Source: Spirochaetota bacterium (GTDB taxonomy: Bacteria; Spirochaetota; Spirochaetia; Treponematales; Treponemataceae). Taken from it: 64,000 nt of DNA. Every line of letters starts with the position of its first letter. Within the stretch, counting starts at the first letter, position 1. Both the position numbers and the translations under genes were made by a program. Below the pieces are notes generated by a model. It worked only from the letters and a program-made list of their open reading frames with translations. It was not told where the DNA came from and searched no databases. Positions 49,524 through 59,057 of this stretch are shown here, in pieces. The stretch spans positions 186,001-250,000 of the forward strand of contig JAEWSQ010000007.1 in assembly GCA_023398165.1 (NCBI GenBank), in the 5' to 3' direction.

Positions 49524-50952
49524 TTTTTATCTCCGCAGGTACACTGAATGAAACAACAGTACCTTTTCCGTACCCGCTGTTTATCTGAAGTGTAATTTTC
49601 TCATCATAGTAAAGCTCAAGTCTTTTCTGCACATTGAACAATCCGTATACCGACTGCAGGTTTTCTGTGTCGGCTCTGGAATTAAGTTCGCTGTATATGT
49701 TATGTATTGTATCTTCGGTCATTCCTATTCCGTTATCCTCAACAGAAAAATATAATCGATTGTCTTCCATGGAAACACATACTTTCAAATTACCTCTTCC
49801 CCGCTTGTTTTTAATGCCGTGGTAGATTGCATTTTCTACAAGAGGCTGCAGTATTAGTTTTAATACAGGATATCCTTTTACACCGTCTTCAACGAAAATA
49901 GAATAGTCAAGAATATCGCGGTAGCGGATCTTCTGAATAGTGAGGTAGCTGTTAATGTGTTCAATTTCCTGTTCAACGGTAATCCATTCGTGTCCCTTAC
50001 TCAGCGAAATTCTGAAAAAATTTGAAAATGCTCTTGTTATTTCGATTACTTCTTCGGATCTATTTGATTCTGCAAGCCATATAATGGTGTCAAAGGTATT
50101 GTATAAAAAGTGGGGAGTAATCTGAGCCTGCAGCGCCTTCATCTGTGCTTTTTGAAAGTTCTGCTGTTCCTTAATATTTTCATCTATGAGATCTTTAATT
50201 TTTTCCGCCATGCCGTTAAGGTTCAGCGTCAAGTGATCGAGCTCTTTAACAAAGGGCATTACCGCGCGGGCTTCGAGGTTTCCCTCTGCAATTTCAGATG
50301 ATAAGGTTTCAAGCCTCATTATGGGCTTTCTTATTTTTTCAGAAACAGAGGTCAATGTGGAAAGTGCAATACCGATTACTATTGCTGTTATGAGCATCTG
50401 AATGAGTGTTAAAAATGAATATGACTTTTTTATAGTATCATTTGTTTTTGAGGCAGATTCAATTTCCGCAACGATGAAATCCTGGAGAATATCATATATC
50501 AGCGAGGCAACACCGCGTACTTCCTCCAAAATTATTTCGTTATCGGCAACAGGAGAAGAAGATTCTATCTGTTTACCCAGGAGGTCGACGTAGTTTTCAA
50601 GTGTAATAAGAGCTCTCGATGAAACTTCAAGATACTGTCTGTTTTCAACAAGTTCTGTAGACACCGCCATTTCTTTTATTCCGTCTCTAATATTGCTGAT
50701 TATTTCGTACTGTCTACCTTCGGAGAATAATTTTTTACCGGCAACTATGTCCCATATTTCATCTGATATTTCTATCTTTACCATTTGATTTAATCTGTTG
50801 GCTCTGCTTACGTTTGTAATAATTTTATCATAGCGGTTCGTATATGTTCTTGAAACAGACACGGAATAGATTGTCGGGAGAATCATCAGTGTAATGATTA
50901 GAACGTATGAAAACTGAATTGTTTTTTTTATACTGCGGCTGCTCTTCTCCAT
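49516..50952 (-). CDS. YesM-type sensor histidine kinase
   Basis: Two helices (about 12-33 and 180-205) bracket an extracytoplasmic sensor of about 145 residues. A HAMP region follows (about 205-260). The His_kinase domain has the phospho-acceptor in ITPHFLYNTFDT near 286, and the ATPase motifs are NAIYHGIKN and VEDNGIGM. It lies between the lipoprotein sugar-binding protein and the YesN regulator, so the binding protein probably presents the sugar to this kinase. Confidence 0.93.
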   Translation of the reverse strand: MEKSSRSIKKTIQFSYVLIITLMILPTIYSVSVSRTYTNRYDKIITNVSRANRLNQMVKIEISDEIWDIVAGKKLFSEGRQYEIISNIRDGIKEMAVSTELVENRQYLEVSSRALITLENYVDLLGKQIESSSPVADNEIILEEVRGVASLIYDILQDFIVAEIESASKTNDTIKKSYSFLTLIQMLITAIVIGIALSTLTSVSEKIRKPIMRLETLSSEIAEGNLEARAVMPFVKELDHLTLNLNGMAEKIKDLIDENIKEQQNFQKAQMKALQAQITPHFLYNTFDTIIWLAESNRSEEVIEITRAFSNFFRISLSKGHEWITVEQEIEHINSYLTIQKIRYRDILDYSIFVEDGVKGYPVLKLILQPLVENAIYHGIKNKRGRGNLKVCVSMEDNRLYFSVEDNGIGMTEDTIHNIYSELNSRADTENLQSVYGLFNVQKRLELYYDEKITLQINSGYGKGTVVSFSVPAEIKNV

Positions 50953-50953
50953 G

Positions 50954-51949
50954 TCAGTATCCGCGCAAAGGAAGAAGGCTTAAATCATCCCATTCGGTAA
51001 ATACACTTTCGTTAATATGGGTTAGTCGTGGAATGCTTTCGCCTTCTGTAAGTTTTTTTACCATATTTATTACGAGACTTCCTATTTTAGGATTACATTC
51101 AACAAGACAGTTAATTTTTCCTTCCTTTAATACATCAACTGCAGCCTGTTCGGCATCGACACTTACAATAACAAGATCTTTGCCGGGTTTTATTGATGTA
51201 TTTTTTAGAATATCAAGAAATCCCAGTGTCATGCCGTCATTGTGTGAAAAAAGAATATCGAAGGGGAGTGTGGAGCTTTTCTGCAGATAGGCCTCTGCTA
51301 TTTCTCTTCCCCTTGAGCGAAGAAAATCGCCGTCTTCACTTGCGGTTATGGTAAATCGTTCATCTTTTTCAATTATTTCACGGAATCCCGCATATCTGCC
51401 GTCAGCTGCGGAAGATCCATCTGTTCCCCGTATTTCCAAAATACGCAAGGGTTTGTTCACTCCCTCATATTTTTGTAAAAGAAACCGGGCGGCATTTCTT
51501 CCTTCTTCAGTGTGATCCGAACCTATGTAGGCAGTATATAATGATTCATCCGATATTCTCATTTTTCTGTCTATAATTATTACAGGAATGCCGGCTTCTT
51601 TTGCTTCACGAAGTACATTATCCCAGCCGTCCTGAACTATGGGCACAAATACAATAACATCAACCTGATACACAATAAACGAGCGTATAGCCTTTATCTG
51701 ATTTTCTTGTTTCTGTTCGGCGTTGGAATATAAAAGCTGAATGCCTGCTTCCGCCGCAGCATCCTGCATTGACTGCGTGTTGCATGTCCTCCATGCGCTC
51801 TCCGCACCTATTTGCGAGAACCCGACAATAATATTTTTTTTAGCATTTATATTTGCATTTTCTGTATTGCGGTTTTTTGTGCATGTGCATAAAAAAAGAG
51901 CACAAAAAAGAATGAAAAAAAATTCTTTCACTTTCATTGTACTCTTCAT
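50954..51949 (-). CDS. Sugar-binding lipoprotein (periplasmic-binding protein type 1)
   Basis: The N-terminus has a signal peptide and a lipobox ending in Cys (LFLCTC, near residue 22). The mature part is a type-1 periplasmic binding fold related to galactofuranose, ribose and arabinose binders. Typical segments are VGFSQIGAESAWRTCNTQSM, PVIIIDRKM and FSHNDGMTLGFLD. No ABC transporter genes are near; a kinase gene begins one base after its stop. A role as sugar sensor for the kinase is therefore more likely than transport. AGGAG six bases before the ATG sets the start. Its place between araD and the kinase gene points to L-arabinose or an arabinan sugar. Confidence 0.88.
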   Translation of the reverse strand: MKSTMKVKEFFFILFCALFLCTCTKNRNTENANINAKKNIIVGFSQIGAESAWRTCNTQSMQDAAAEAGIQLLYSNAEQKQENQIKAIRSFIVYQVDVIVFVPIVQDGWDNVLREAKEAGIPVIIIDRKMRISDESLYTAYIGSDHTEEGRNAARFLLQKYEGVNKPLRILEIRGTDGSSAADGRYAGFREIIEKDERFTITASEDGDFLRSRGREIAEAYLQKSSTLPFDILFSHNDGMTLGFLDILKNTSIKPGKDLVIVSVDAEQAAVDVLKEGKINCLVECNPKIGSLVINMVKKLTEGESIPRLTHINESVFTEWDDLSLLPLRGY

Positions 51950-51979
51950 AGTTTACTCCTGTAGTATCTTTAATAGCTT

Positions 51980-52702
51980 CTATTGACCGTAATACGCATT
52001 CTTACCGTGTTTACGGTTATAATGTTTCTGCATGATGTAGGAAGGAAGCTCTCCAAGACCGGGATTAAGAGACAGGCTGATATAAGCCATTTTTGCAATT
52101 TCCTCAAGAACGGCCGAATTATATACTGACTTTTCCGCATTCTTTCCCCAGGTGAACGGACCGTGTCCTGCTACGAGCACCATCGGGTTTTCTTCGGGAG
52201 TAAGCACTTCTCTTTTTAAACCGAGTGAGGAAGGATTTAAAAAGGTACGTACAATCAGTATTCCTGTTTCTTTTTCGTAATCTCTTTCAACCTCTTCCTT
52301 TTGTATAAAGGGAGTGCATACAATATCGTGTGCACTATGATCCGCATGGGTTGTACCGAACACAGGTATGCACCGCTCAGCTTGAGCCCAGGAAGTTGCA
52401 TAGGTGGAGTGCGTGTGTGTTACTCCTCCTATGCCCTTGAAGTTTTTATACAGTTCAATATGTGTCGGCGTATCGGAAGAGGGTTTTCTTTTCCCCTCAA
52501 CAATACGGCCTTCGAGATCCATAACAACCATATCGTCCGCAGTAAGTTCATCATACGGAATCCCCGAGGGTTTAATTGCAAATACTCCCTTATCTTTATC
52601 AAAGGCTGAAACATTACCCCATGTATACAGGGCTAATTTCCGTAAGGGTATTTCTTTGTTCGCCTCGAGGGCTTCCTCTTTTAATGTAGTGTATGGTGTC
52701 AT
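51980..52702 (-). CDS. araD: L-ribulose-5-phosphate 4-epimerase
   Basis: AraD turns L-ribulose 5-phosphate into D-xylulose 5-phosphate. The class II aldolase fold shows the zinc motif THTHSTYATSWAQ near residue 94 and a further His in AGHGPFTWG near 180. NVSAFD near 35 and KPSGIPYDEL near 45 match AraD. AGAAGGA lies six bases before the ATG at 52702 (MTPYTTLKEEA), giving 240 aa; the frame is open for eight more codons upstream. It follows araA after ten bases. Confidence 0.94.
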   Translation of the reverse strand: MTPYTTLKEEALEANKEIPLRKLALYTWGNVSAFDKDKGVFAIKPSGIPYDELTADDMVVMDLEGRIVEGKRKPSSDTPTHIELYKNFKGIGGVTHTHSTYATSWAQAERCIPVFGTTHADHSAHDIVCTPFIQKEEVERDYEKETGILIVRTFLNPSSLGLKREVLTPEENPMVLVAGHGPFTWGKNAEKSVYNSAVLEEIAKMAYISLSLNPGLGELPSYIMQKHYNRKHGKNAYYGQ

Positions 52703-52712
52703 GGGTATCCTT

Positions 52713-54194
52713 CTAGTATGCTGCACTATTCCAGCGTATTTCGTTTCTAAAACTGGAAACCTTTGTTCCGCTGTCTATGACAAGTAGCTCGGTTCCGGTA
52801 ATTTCGGCATAATCGCGCAGATACTCTGTTGTAAGTGCATCGCTATAGGCAGTATGGTGACCGCCTCCTGCCAGAATCCATGCCTCTGCAGAGGTGGTAA
52901 AATCGGGCATCGGCTTCCAAAGAACACGGGCTACTGGAAGTTTAGGGAAAGGTTTGGGAGATTTAACAGTTTCCACTTCATTGAGTACAAGGCGGAATCT
53001 CGAACCCATATCCACAATAGCTGTACATAAGGCTTTACCTTTTCTTCCGTCAAAAACAAGGCGTGCAGGATCTGCTTTTCCGCCTATACCGAGCTGGTGT
53101 ACCTCAATCTTCGGTTTTGATTCAGCAACAGAGGGACAGACTTCGAGCATATGTGCACCGAGAATCATCTGATTGCCTTTTTCGAGATGGTAGGTGTAGT
53201 CTTCCATGAAGGAACTTCCCCCCTGTAATCCGTGAGCCATCACTTTTAATGTTCTTACCATTGCAGCAGTTTTCCAATCGCCTTCGCCTGCAAAACCGTA
53301 ACCGTCTGCCATCATGTTCTGGCATGCAAGACCGGGAAGCTGTTTCATACCGTGAAGATCCTGAAAGTTTGTGGTAAAAGCTTTTGCTCCGGCATCTTTC
53401 AAGAATGAACGTAATGCTTCTTCAATACGGGCCTGCTCGCGGATATGCTCCATTGCAAAATCAGGACTTGCTTTAGCATCGAAAGCGTAGCGTTCGAGGT
53501 ACTGTTCAACACGCGCATCAATATCTTTAGCGGGAACCTTTGCCATGCATTCGACAAGATCGCCGATTCCGAAATAAGGAACCGACCAGCCGAGGTGTAT
53601 CATTGCTTCGACTTTGTCGCCGTCGGTAACGGCAACTTCTCTCATGTTGTCGCCGAAGCGGGCAATAACAAGATTTTTCCCGTCGATGTACGCAGCGGCT
53701 GCTCTCATCCAGATACTCATGCGGTCCTGAACTTCTTTATGAGACCAGTGTCCGGCAATAACCTTTCTGCTGCAGTTCATTCGTGCGGTAATGTGGCCGA
53801 ATTCCCTGTCTCCGTGTGCCGACTGGTTAAGGTTCATGAAATCCATATCCATTGTGTCGTAGGGAATCTGCTCATTGAACTGTGTATTAAGGTGAAGGAG
53901 CGGTTTTGCAAGAATGGAAAGTCCTCGTATCCACATCTTTGCTGGAGAAAAAGTATGCATCCAGCAAATGATGCCTGCGCATTGAGGATCAGTATTTGCT
54001 TCCTGAATAACCGATACTATTGCAGCGCTGCTTATTACAGTAGGCTTCCAGACAATTGAAAAGGGAAGGGAAGCTTTGTTCAGCTGATTCACAATCTGCA
54101 GTGAATCCTCTTTTACCTGACGGAGTGTTTCTTCCCCGTATAAATCCTGACTGCCGGTAATAAACCAGAAGTTCATGTTTTCTATAGTTTTCAT
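52713..54194 (-). CDS. araA: L-arabinose isomerase
   Basis: AraA interconverts L-arabinose and L-ribulose with a metal. The 493-aa protein starts with the family sequence FWFITGSQDLYGEETL and has GIICWMHTFSPAKMWI near 80. Glu and His metal ligands lie in the C-terminal half (EGDWKTAAMVR and GAHMLEVCPS). GGAGG precedes the ATG at 54194 (MKTIENMNFW). The frame stays open far upstream to 54512, but that extension is non-homologous and overlaps araB. Confidence 0.95.
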   Translation of the reverse strand: MKTIENMNFWFITGSQDLYGEETLRQVKEDSLQIVNQLNKASLPFSIVWKPTVISSAAIVSVIQEANTDPQCAGIICWMHTFSPAKMWIRGLSILAKPLLHLNTQFNEQIPYDTMDMDFMNLNQSAHGDREFGHITARMNCSRKVIAGHWSHKEVQDRMSIWMRAAAAYIDGKNLVIARFGDNMREVAVTDGDKVEAMIHLGWSVPYFGIGDLVECMAKVPAKDIDARVEQYLERYAFDAKASPDFAMEHIREQARIEEALRSFLKDAGAKAFTTNFQDLHGMKQLPGLACQNMMADGYGFAGEGDWKTAAMVRTLKVMAHGLQGGSSFMEDYTYHLEKGNQMILGAHMLEVCPSVAESKPKIEVHQLGIGGKADPARLVFDGRKGKALCTAIVDMGSRFRLVLNEVETVKSPKPFPKLPVARVLWKPMPDFTTSAEAWILAGGGHHTAYSDALTTEYLRDYAEITGTELLVIDSGTKVSSFRNEIRWNSAAY

Positions 54195-54219
54195 AATTCC
54201 TCCAAAATATTGATTAAAC

Positions 54220-55896
54220 TTATTTGTTAGCCTGTTCTTCAAAAGAACCAAGCTTCCTGTATTTCTCATAGAGTACATTATAGATCGTATGATTCTTAGG
54301 ATCCGGTTTATGAACTCTGTCTGTTCCTGCGGTAAGTTTTTTCTGAGCTTCAAAAACGGAACCGTATAAACCTGCTGCAACGGATGCAAAGACTGCAGCT
54401 CCGATAGCAGGAGACTGATCGCTTGCGGTAACATGAATTTCGCGGTTTGTAACATCAGCCAAAATCTGCATGCCGATTTTACTCTTACGGGCAACACCGC
54501 CGATTGCAACAATTTTCTCGATTTTTATTCCGCCTTTCTCGAAGCATTCAATAATTGCCCTCGCTCCGAAGGCGGCGCTTTCAAGAAGTGCTTTGAGCAT
54601 CATAGGCGCATCGGTTCCAAGGGTTATACCCTGAATAGCAGCGGTTAGACTCTGATCCGCATAGGGTGTTCTTCTTCCGTTAATCCAGTCAAGTGCAATT
54701 AATGAGTTTTCCTTCACCGGTATGCCGGCTGCTTCCTTTTCCAGAGCAGGGAGAATTTTCTTTTCAAATGCTTCAAGTTCATCTTCTTTTAAACTGCTTA
54801 GGTTTTTGTACGGCCACATAAGAAGATTTCTAAACCACCCGAAGTAATCGCCGTAGGCTGACTGCCCGGCTTCATACCCGATCCATCCGTCAATGACCGA
54901 GCCGTCAACCTGACCGCAGATTCCAGGAATGCAAACTTCTTTTTCACCGGGAGCAGGTTTCGGTCCTATGATTATGTCGCAGGTTGATGTGCCGATGCTT
55001 TTTACAAGAACGCCTTTTTCCGCATCCCCCCCTACAGCGCCTATGTGCGCATCATATGCACCGACGCAGACGGGAATACCTTCTGACAGTCCCGTGTTCT
55101 TTGCCCATTGTGATGTTAAATATCCCTGAACTTTTTCAGTAGTCCAGGTTTCTTTACCGAGCGTCTGTGCAATTTTTGATAGAGCAGGATCAAGCTTGTC
55201 TAAGAAGGCTGAAGAGGGGTAGCCACCCCAGCTTGCATGCCAAAGACATTTATGCCCCGATGCACAGCGGCTCCTTTTAATTGTTGCAGGATTTGTATTG
55301 CCTGTTAATACCGCGGTAATCCAGTCGCAGTGTTCTACGGCTGTGTATGCGCTTTTTTTCACACGGGAATTCTTTCTGATTGTATGCAGTATTTTTGCCC
55401 AGAACCACTCCGAGGAATATACGCCTCCGCAGTATGTGGTGTAGTCAATGCCGCCCCACGTTCTGCACAGTGTATTTATTTCTTCAGCTTCTGACACTGA
55501 TGTATGATCTTTCCATAAAATAAACATAGCATCGGGATCCTGTGCAAATTCAGCTTTCAGCGCAAGAGGTGTTCCGTTTTCATCGGCAAGAACAGGAGTT
55601 GAACCGGTGGTATCGATGCAGATTCCGCGTACTTTTTTTGCACATGAAGCATCAGTTTTTTGAGCCTCCTTGAGAGCACCCTTAATTGCTTCCGTTAAAC
55701 TTTCTGTATAATCATCCGGATGCTGGCGGAACTGGTTGTTTTTCGGATCACAGAACAGACCTTTTTTCCAGCGTTCATAGTACGAAACGCACTGACCCAT
55801 CGACGCTCCGTTCGAAGCGTCCAGTATAACAACACGTACTGAATCGGAACCGAAATCCGCTCCCAGTACAAAGTGCTCTCCTGGTAAAAAACTCAT
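54220..55896 (-). CDS. araB: Ribulokinase
   Basis: AraB phosphorylates L-ribulose. The FGGY-kinase fold shows LGADFGSDSVRVVI near residue 10, IDTTGSTPV near 94, SIGTSTCDIII near 292 and GGVARKSKIGMQI near 466; the 558-aa length fits. GAGGT precedes the ATG. It is the first gene of an operon that runs araB-araA-araD and then sensor, kinase and regulator. Confidence 0.95.
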   Translation of the reverse strand: MSFLPGEHFVLGADFGSDSVRVVILDASNGASMGQCVSYYERWKKGLFCDPKNNQFRQHPDDYTESLTEAIKGALKEAQKTDASCAKKVRGICIDTTGSTPVLADENGTPLALKAEFAQDPDAMFILWKDHTSVSEAEEINTLCRTWGGIDYTTYCGGVYSSEWFWAKILHTIRKNSRVKKSAYTAVEHCDWITAVLTGNTNPATIKRSRCASGHKCLWHASWGGYPSSAFLDKLDPALSKIAQTLGKETWTTEKVQGYLTSQWAKNTGLSEGIPVCVGAYDAHIGAVGGDAEKGVLVKSIGTSTCDIIIGPKPAPGEKEVCIPGICGQVDGSVIDGWIGYEAGQSAYGDYFGWFRNLLMWPYKNLSSLKEDELEAFEKKILPALEKEAAGIPVKENSLIALDWINGRRTPYADQSLTAAIQGITLGTDAPMMLKALLESAAFGARAIIECFEKGGIKIEKIVAIGGVARKSKIGMQILADVTNREIHVTASDQSPAIGAAVFASVAAGLYGSVFEAQKKLTAGTDRVHKPDPKNHTIYNVLYEKYRKLGSFEEQANK

Positions 55897-56442
55897 GACA
55901 TACCTCGCTTAATGCATACAGTATAAATTCTTTTTCTATTAAGTGAATAAAAAAAATTACGCAAAATGGTAGTTTTTTCCGGCTGATAGTCTGTTCTATA
56001 GAAGAATTGTATGTATCCGTAAAATAGTCTACCTTATTCGTAATAAAACAAACCTTGCCGCCGGCTTTCTGTCCTAATGATAATCCGGAGGTAATAGTTT
56101 AGTCAAGTAAAAGCCGATATAAAACAAAAATAGTTGATATTAAACCGTATACTGTTCTAGTGCAGCGGAAAAAAAATTTCTACGTAAAATAATACCGGTT
56201 ATCAGTAAAATTTCTCATGTACTTATATACAGTATCATCGTATTCTTATACTGATATTTCGCTGTCAGGTACAAAACAGTGAAATAGTATCCTTGAGGCG
56301 CCGGGGATTTTGTCTTCATTTTTTTCCCCTAATTTTTGTTATCTGACCGGATGCGCCTGTCCGGTCAATTTTTTTGACAAAAAAATGCGAATGACTTGCA
56401 AATATGAGAAAATATCAGTAGTATACAGCATGGAGGAACTAT
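55897..56442. other. Intergenic region between araB and znuA
   Basis: This 546-base region is AT-rich and separates two divergent operons, so it must contain the araB promoter on the minus strand and the znuA promoter on the plus strand. It contains CAGTAT-N12-ATACTG at about 56233-56256, a possible operator, and the terminator at 56344-56375. I see no ORF with a ribosome-binding site. A transcript ending at the terminator would have to be a small RNA or a leader. Confidence 0.5.
56344..56375 (+). terminator. Terminator 68 bases before znuA
   Basis: TGACCGG (56344-56350) pairs with CCGGTCA (56361-56367), followed by A and seven T. It points in the direction of znuA but no gene precedes it on the + strand. 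It could end a small RNA or serve as an attenuator in a long znuA leader. A candidate znuA promoter (TTGCAA at 56397 and TAGTAT at 56419) lies after it. Confidence 0.68.
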
Positions 56443-57351
56443 ATGAAAAAGGTTTCAATAATGCTTGTATTTTTAGTAGGAGTTATCAGCCTTAGTGCAT
56501 CCGGCAAAAAAGATGATGTGCAGACCGGAAAACCTCTTCTTGCAGTGAGCATTTTACCGCAGTCATATTTTGCACAAGAAATAGCAAAAGATAGTGTTGA
56601 ACTCTTAGTACTTGTCGGAGAAGGGCAATCCCCCCATTCCTACGAACCAACTCCTTTGCAGATAGCAAAATTATCCTCGGCAAAAGCATGGGTTACTTCC
56701 GGAACGGATTTTGAAATTTCATTTATTACTAAAGTCAATGCCCAGTTTCCTTCAGTTGCAGTCATTGACGGAACAAGGGGTATGAGTTTCAGAAAGCTCA
56801 ATGACTGGGAAGCTGAACCTGAATCAGAGCATGAAGCAGAAGGGGATGAACATGGTGAACATGATGTTGACAGGCATACATGGCTTGGTAAAGATAATGC
56901 GAAGATAATGATCTCTACTATTCTCCGCTGTCTTATTGAGCTGAATCCTTCGATGAAAGATGTTTACGAAGAGAACTGCCGGATTCTCCTTACCTCGGTC
57001 GATGAGACCTTTATTCTTCTTCATGATCAGCTTTCTCCCTTAAAGGGTAAAAGCATTCTTGTGTTTCATCCTTCCTTCGGCTACTTTCTGGATGAATTCG
57101 GTATACTCCAGCTTTCTGTTGAAACAGGCGGAAAAGAACCCTCTGCGCGTATTTTAGCGGAACTGATCGACAGAGTTAAAAAGGATCAAATTCCTGCACT
57201 TTTTGTACAGAAGCAGTTTCCGGTCGCCGCCGCTCAAAAAATCGCAAATGAAACAGGTGCAAAAGTTGTTGCGCTTGATCCCTTAGCCGAAGACTGGCGT
57301 ACTAATCTTCTCTCTATTGGCAATGCGCTGAAGGATGTTTATAATAAGTAA
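56443..57351 (+). CDS. znuA: Zinc ABC transporter, substrate-binding protein
   Basis: This cluster A-1 binding protein captures zinc outside the membrane. A signal peptide covers about residues 1-20, without a lipobox Cys. Metal ligands are expected at His in QSPHSYEPTP near 66, at His in DRHTWLG near 147, at His in VFHPSFGYF near 206 and at Asp near 280. A His/Glu/Asp-rich loop (EHEAEGDEHGEHD, about 127-139) before the second ligand is typical for zinc rather than manganese binders. GGAGG precedes the ATG. It is followed by znuC after two bases. Confidence 0.93.
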   Translation: MKKVSIMLVFLVGVISLSASGKKDDVQTGKPLLAVSILPQSYFAQEIAKDSVELLVLVGEGQSPHSYEPTPLQIAKLSSAKAWVTSGTDFEISFITKVNAQFPSVAVIDGTRGMSFRKLNDWEAEPESEHEAEGDEHGEHDVDRHTWLGKDNAKIMISTILRCLIELNPSMKDVYEENCRILLTSVDETFILLHDQLSPLKGKSILVFHPSFGYFLDEFGILQLSVETGGKEPSARILAELIDRVKKDQIPALFVQKQFPVAAAQKIANETGAKVVALDPLAEDWRTNLLSIGNALKDVYNK

Positions 57352-57353
57352 TT

Positions 57354-58157
57354 ATGGAAGAAAAAATACGCAGAGGTCCTGTTGCATTCAGGTTTTCAAA
57401 TGTCTGTTTTTCTTATGGAAATCTAAAAGTACTCGAAGATGTCAACTTTCACATTCATGAAGGAGAGTTCTGCGCTCTTGTCGGTGCAAACGGTGCGGGC
57501 AAGACTACCATACTCAAACTTCTCCTTGGTTTGGAAAAACCCTCATCAGGAAGCATCGAGCTTTTTCAAGGTGAACTGAGCAGAAAGCGGTCCCTTCTAG
57601 GGTATGTGCCCCAGTCAACTTCCTATGATCCCTCTTTTCCGATTCCTGTAAAGGATGTTGTTACGATGGGCTGTGTCAAATCCTTTTCCCGGTTTCTAAG
57701 CAGAGAAGAGGAAAAAGCCGTAGAAGAAGCGATGGATCTTTGCGGTATTCAGGATATTAAAAACAGACCGTATGCCGAACTTTCCGGGGGACAGAGAAGG
57801 AGGGTTCTTGCCGCCCGCGCTTTGGCCTCGCGCCCTAAGCTTCTTGTTCTCGATGAGCCTACGGTAAACATGGATGCGGAAAGCGAGCAGAGGCTTTTTA
57901 ATACCCTAAAGATTTTAAAAGGAGAAGCGACAATACTGATTGTTACGCATGATTCAGGTTTTGTTTCATCATTAACCGATGTCGTTCTGTGCGCAGGTGA
58001 ACGGAACGGCGAGGGAAAACCCGGAACTGTTGTACGCCACAGAACTGCATCCGTTCCTGTCCCTCATTCAACCTTGTACGGGGGGGAAGCTGTTCAGGTT
58101 CTCCATGATGTGGCAGTATCAGATTTTTACTGCTGCGAAGAAAAAGGAAGGCAATAA
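57354..58157 (+). CDS. znuC: Zinc ABC transporter, ATP-binding protein
   Basis: The 267-aa ATPase has Walker A GANGAGKTT near residue 43, signature LSGGQRRRVL near 143 and Walker B LLVLDEPTVNMD near 163. It powers zinc import with ZnuA and ZnuB. The stop codon directly abuts the znuB ATG. The last 50 residues are a variable extension beyond the ABC core. Confidence 0.93.
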   Translation: MEEKIRRGPVAFRFSNVCFSYGNLKVLEDVNFHIHEGEFCALVGANGAGKTTILKLLLGLEKPSSGSIELFQGELSRKRSLLGYVPQSTSYDPSFPIPVKDVVTMGCVKSFSRFLSREEEKAVEEAMDLCGIQDIKNRPYAELSGGQRRRVLAARALASRPKLLVLDEPTVNMDAESEQRLFNTLKILKGEATILIVTHDSGFVSSLTDVVLCAGERNGEGKPGTVVRHRTASVPVPHSTLYGGEAVQVLHDVAVSDFYCCEEKGRQ

Positions 58158-59015
58158 ATGATGACTTTTATAGATGCTCTTTTTAATCCGTCGTATTCAT
58201 TTTTGCGCAATGCCTTTATAGCATCTCTTCTTTCGTCTGTTCTTTTCGGTGTTCTTGGTTCGATTGTTACGGTAAAACGCATAGCCGGTCTTGCCGGAGC
58301 TGTCTCACACGCGGTTCTGGGCGGCATAGGCATGGCCCTGTATTTATCAGCAGTAAAAATCATACCGTCAATTACACCGATGACCGGTGCTCTAATTTTT
58401 GCTCTGATTGCTGCGTTTATTATTGCCCTTGTGTCTTTGAAGGCCAAGCAGAGGGAGGATACGGTGATAAATGCGGTGTGGGCTATAGGCATGAGCATAG
58501 GCGTTCTCTTTATGGCAAAAACACCCGGATACACTGATCCGACAAGCTACTTATTCGGCAATATTCTTCTTGTTTCTTCAAAGGATCTTTGGCTCCTTGC
58601 GCTGCTCGATATTCTTGTCATTGTATTATCCTGGCTTTTTTATCCCCAGCTTGTTTCATCCTCTTTTGATGAGGAATTCTCCCGTGTACGCGGAGTAAAT
58701 ACTCAGCTTGTCTTTATTATCATACTGACAATCACCGCAGTCTCTGTAGTTCTTCTACAGACGTTTGTCGGCATTGTCATGGTTATTGCAATGCTGACTC
58801 TTCCTTCAGGCATTGCATCTATTACTTCTAAGACTGTGTTTACTATGATGGTCAGCGGCTGTATTTTCTCGGCTTTATTTTCAGTTTCGGGGTTGGCCAT
58901 AAGCTGGAATGCTGATTTGCCGTCGGGTGCTGTCACCGTAGTTTTTGCAGGTCTTGTATATACATTTTTTGCAGCGGGAAAAAGTATTAGTAAAAGACGG
59001 AAAGCAAAAAAATAA
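58158..59015 (+). CDS. znuB: Zinc ABC transporter, permease
   Basis: The 285-aa permease has about eight helices and belongs to the ABC-3 group. Typical segments are GSIVTVKRIAGLAGAVSHAVLGG near residue 35 and a C-terminal LPSGIASITSKTV. It completes the znuACB transporter. Confidence 0.93.
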   Translation: MMTFIDALFNPSYSFLRNAFIASLLSSVLFGVLGSIVTVKRIAGLAGAVSHAVLGGIGMALYLSAVKIIPSITPMTGALIFALIAAFIIALVSLKAKQREDTVINAVWAIGMSIGVLFMAKTPGYTDPTSYLFGNILLVSSKDLWLLALLDILVIVLSWLFYPQLVSSSFDEEFSRVRGVNTQLVFIIILTITAVSVVLLQTFVGIVMVIAMLTLPSGIASITSKTVFTMMVSGCIFSALFSVSGLAISWNADLPSGAVTVVFAGLVYTFFAAGKSISKRRKAKK

Positions 59016-59057
59016 CTGCCGGTTTATTCAGGTTGTGTTATTTTATGGAGGTTTTGT

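Noticed and set aside
52713..54512. 599-aa reading of the araA frame
   Set aside because: The first 106 residues overlap araB and have no resemblance to arabinose isomerase; GGAGG marks the ATG at 54194.
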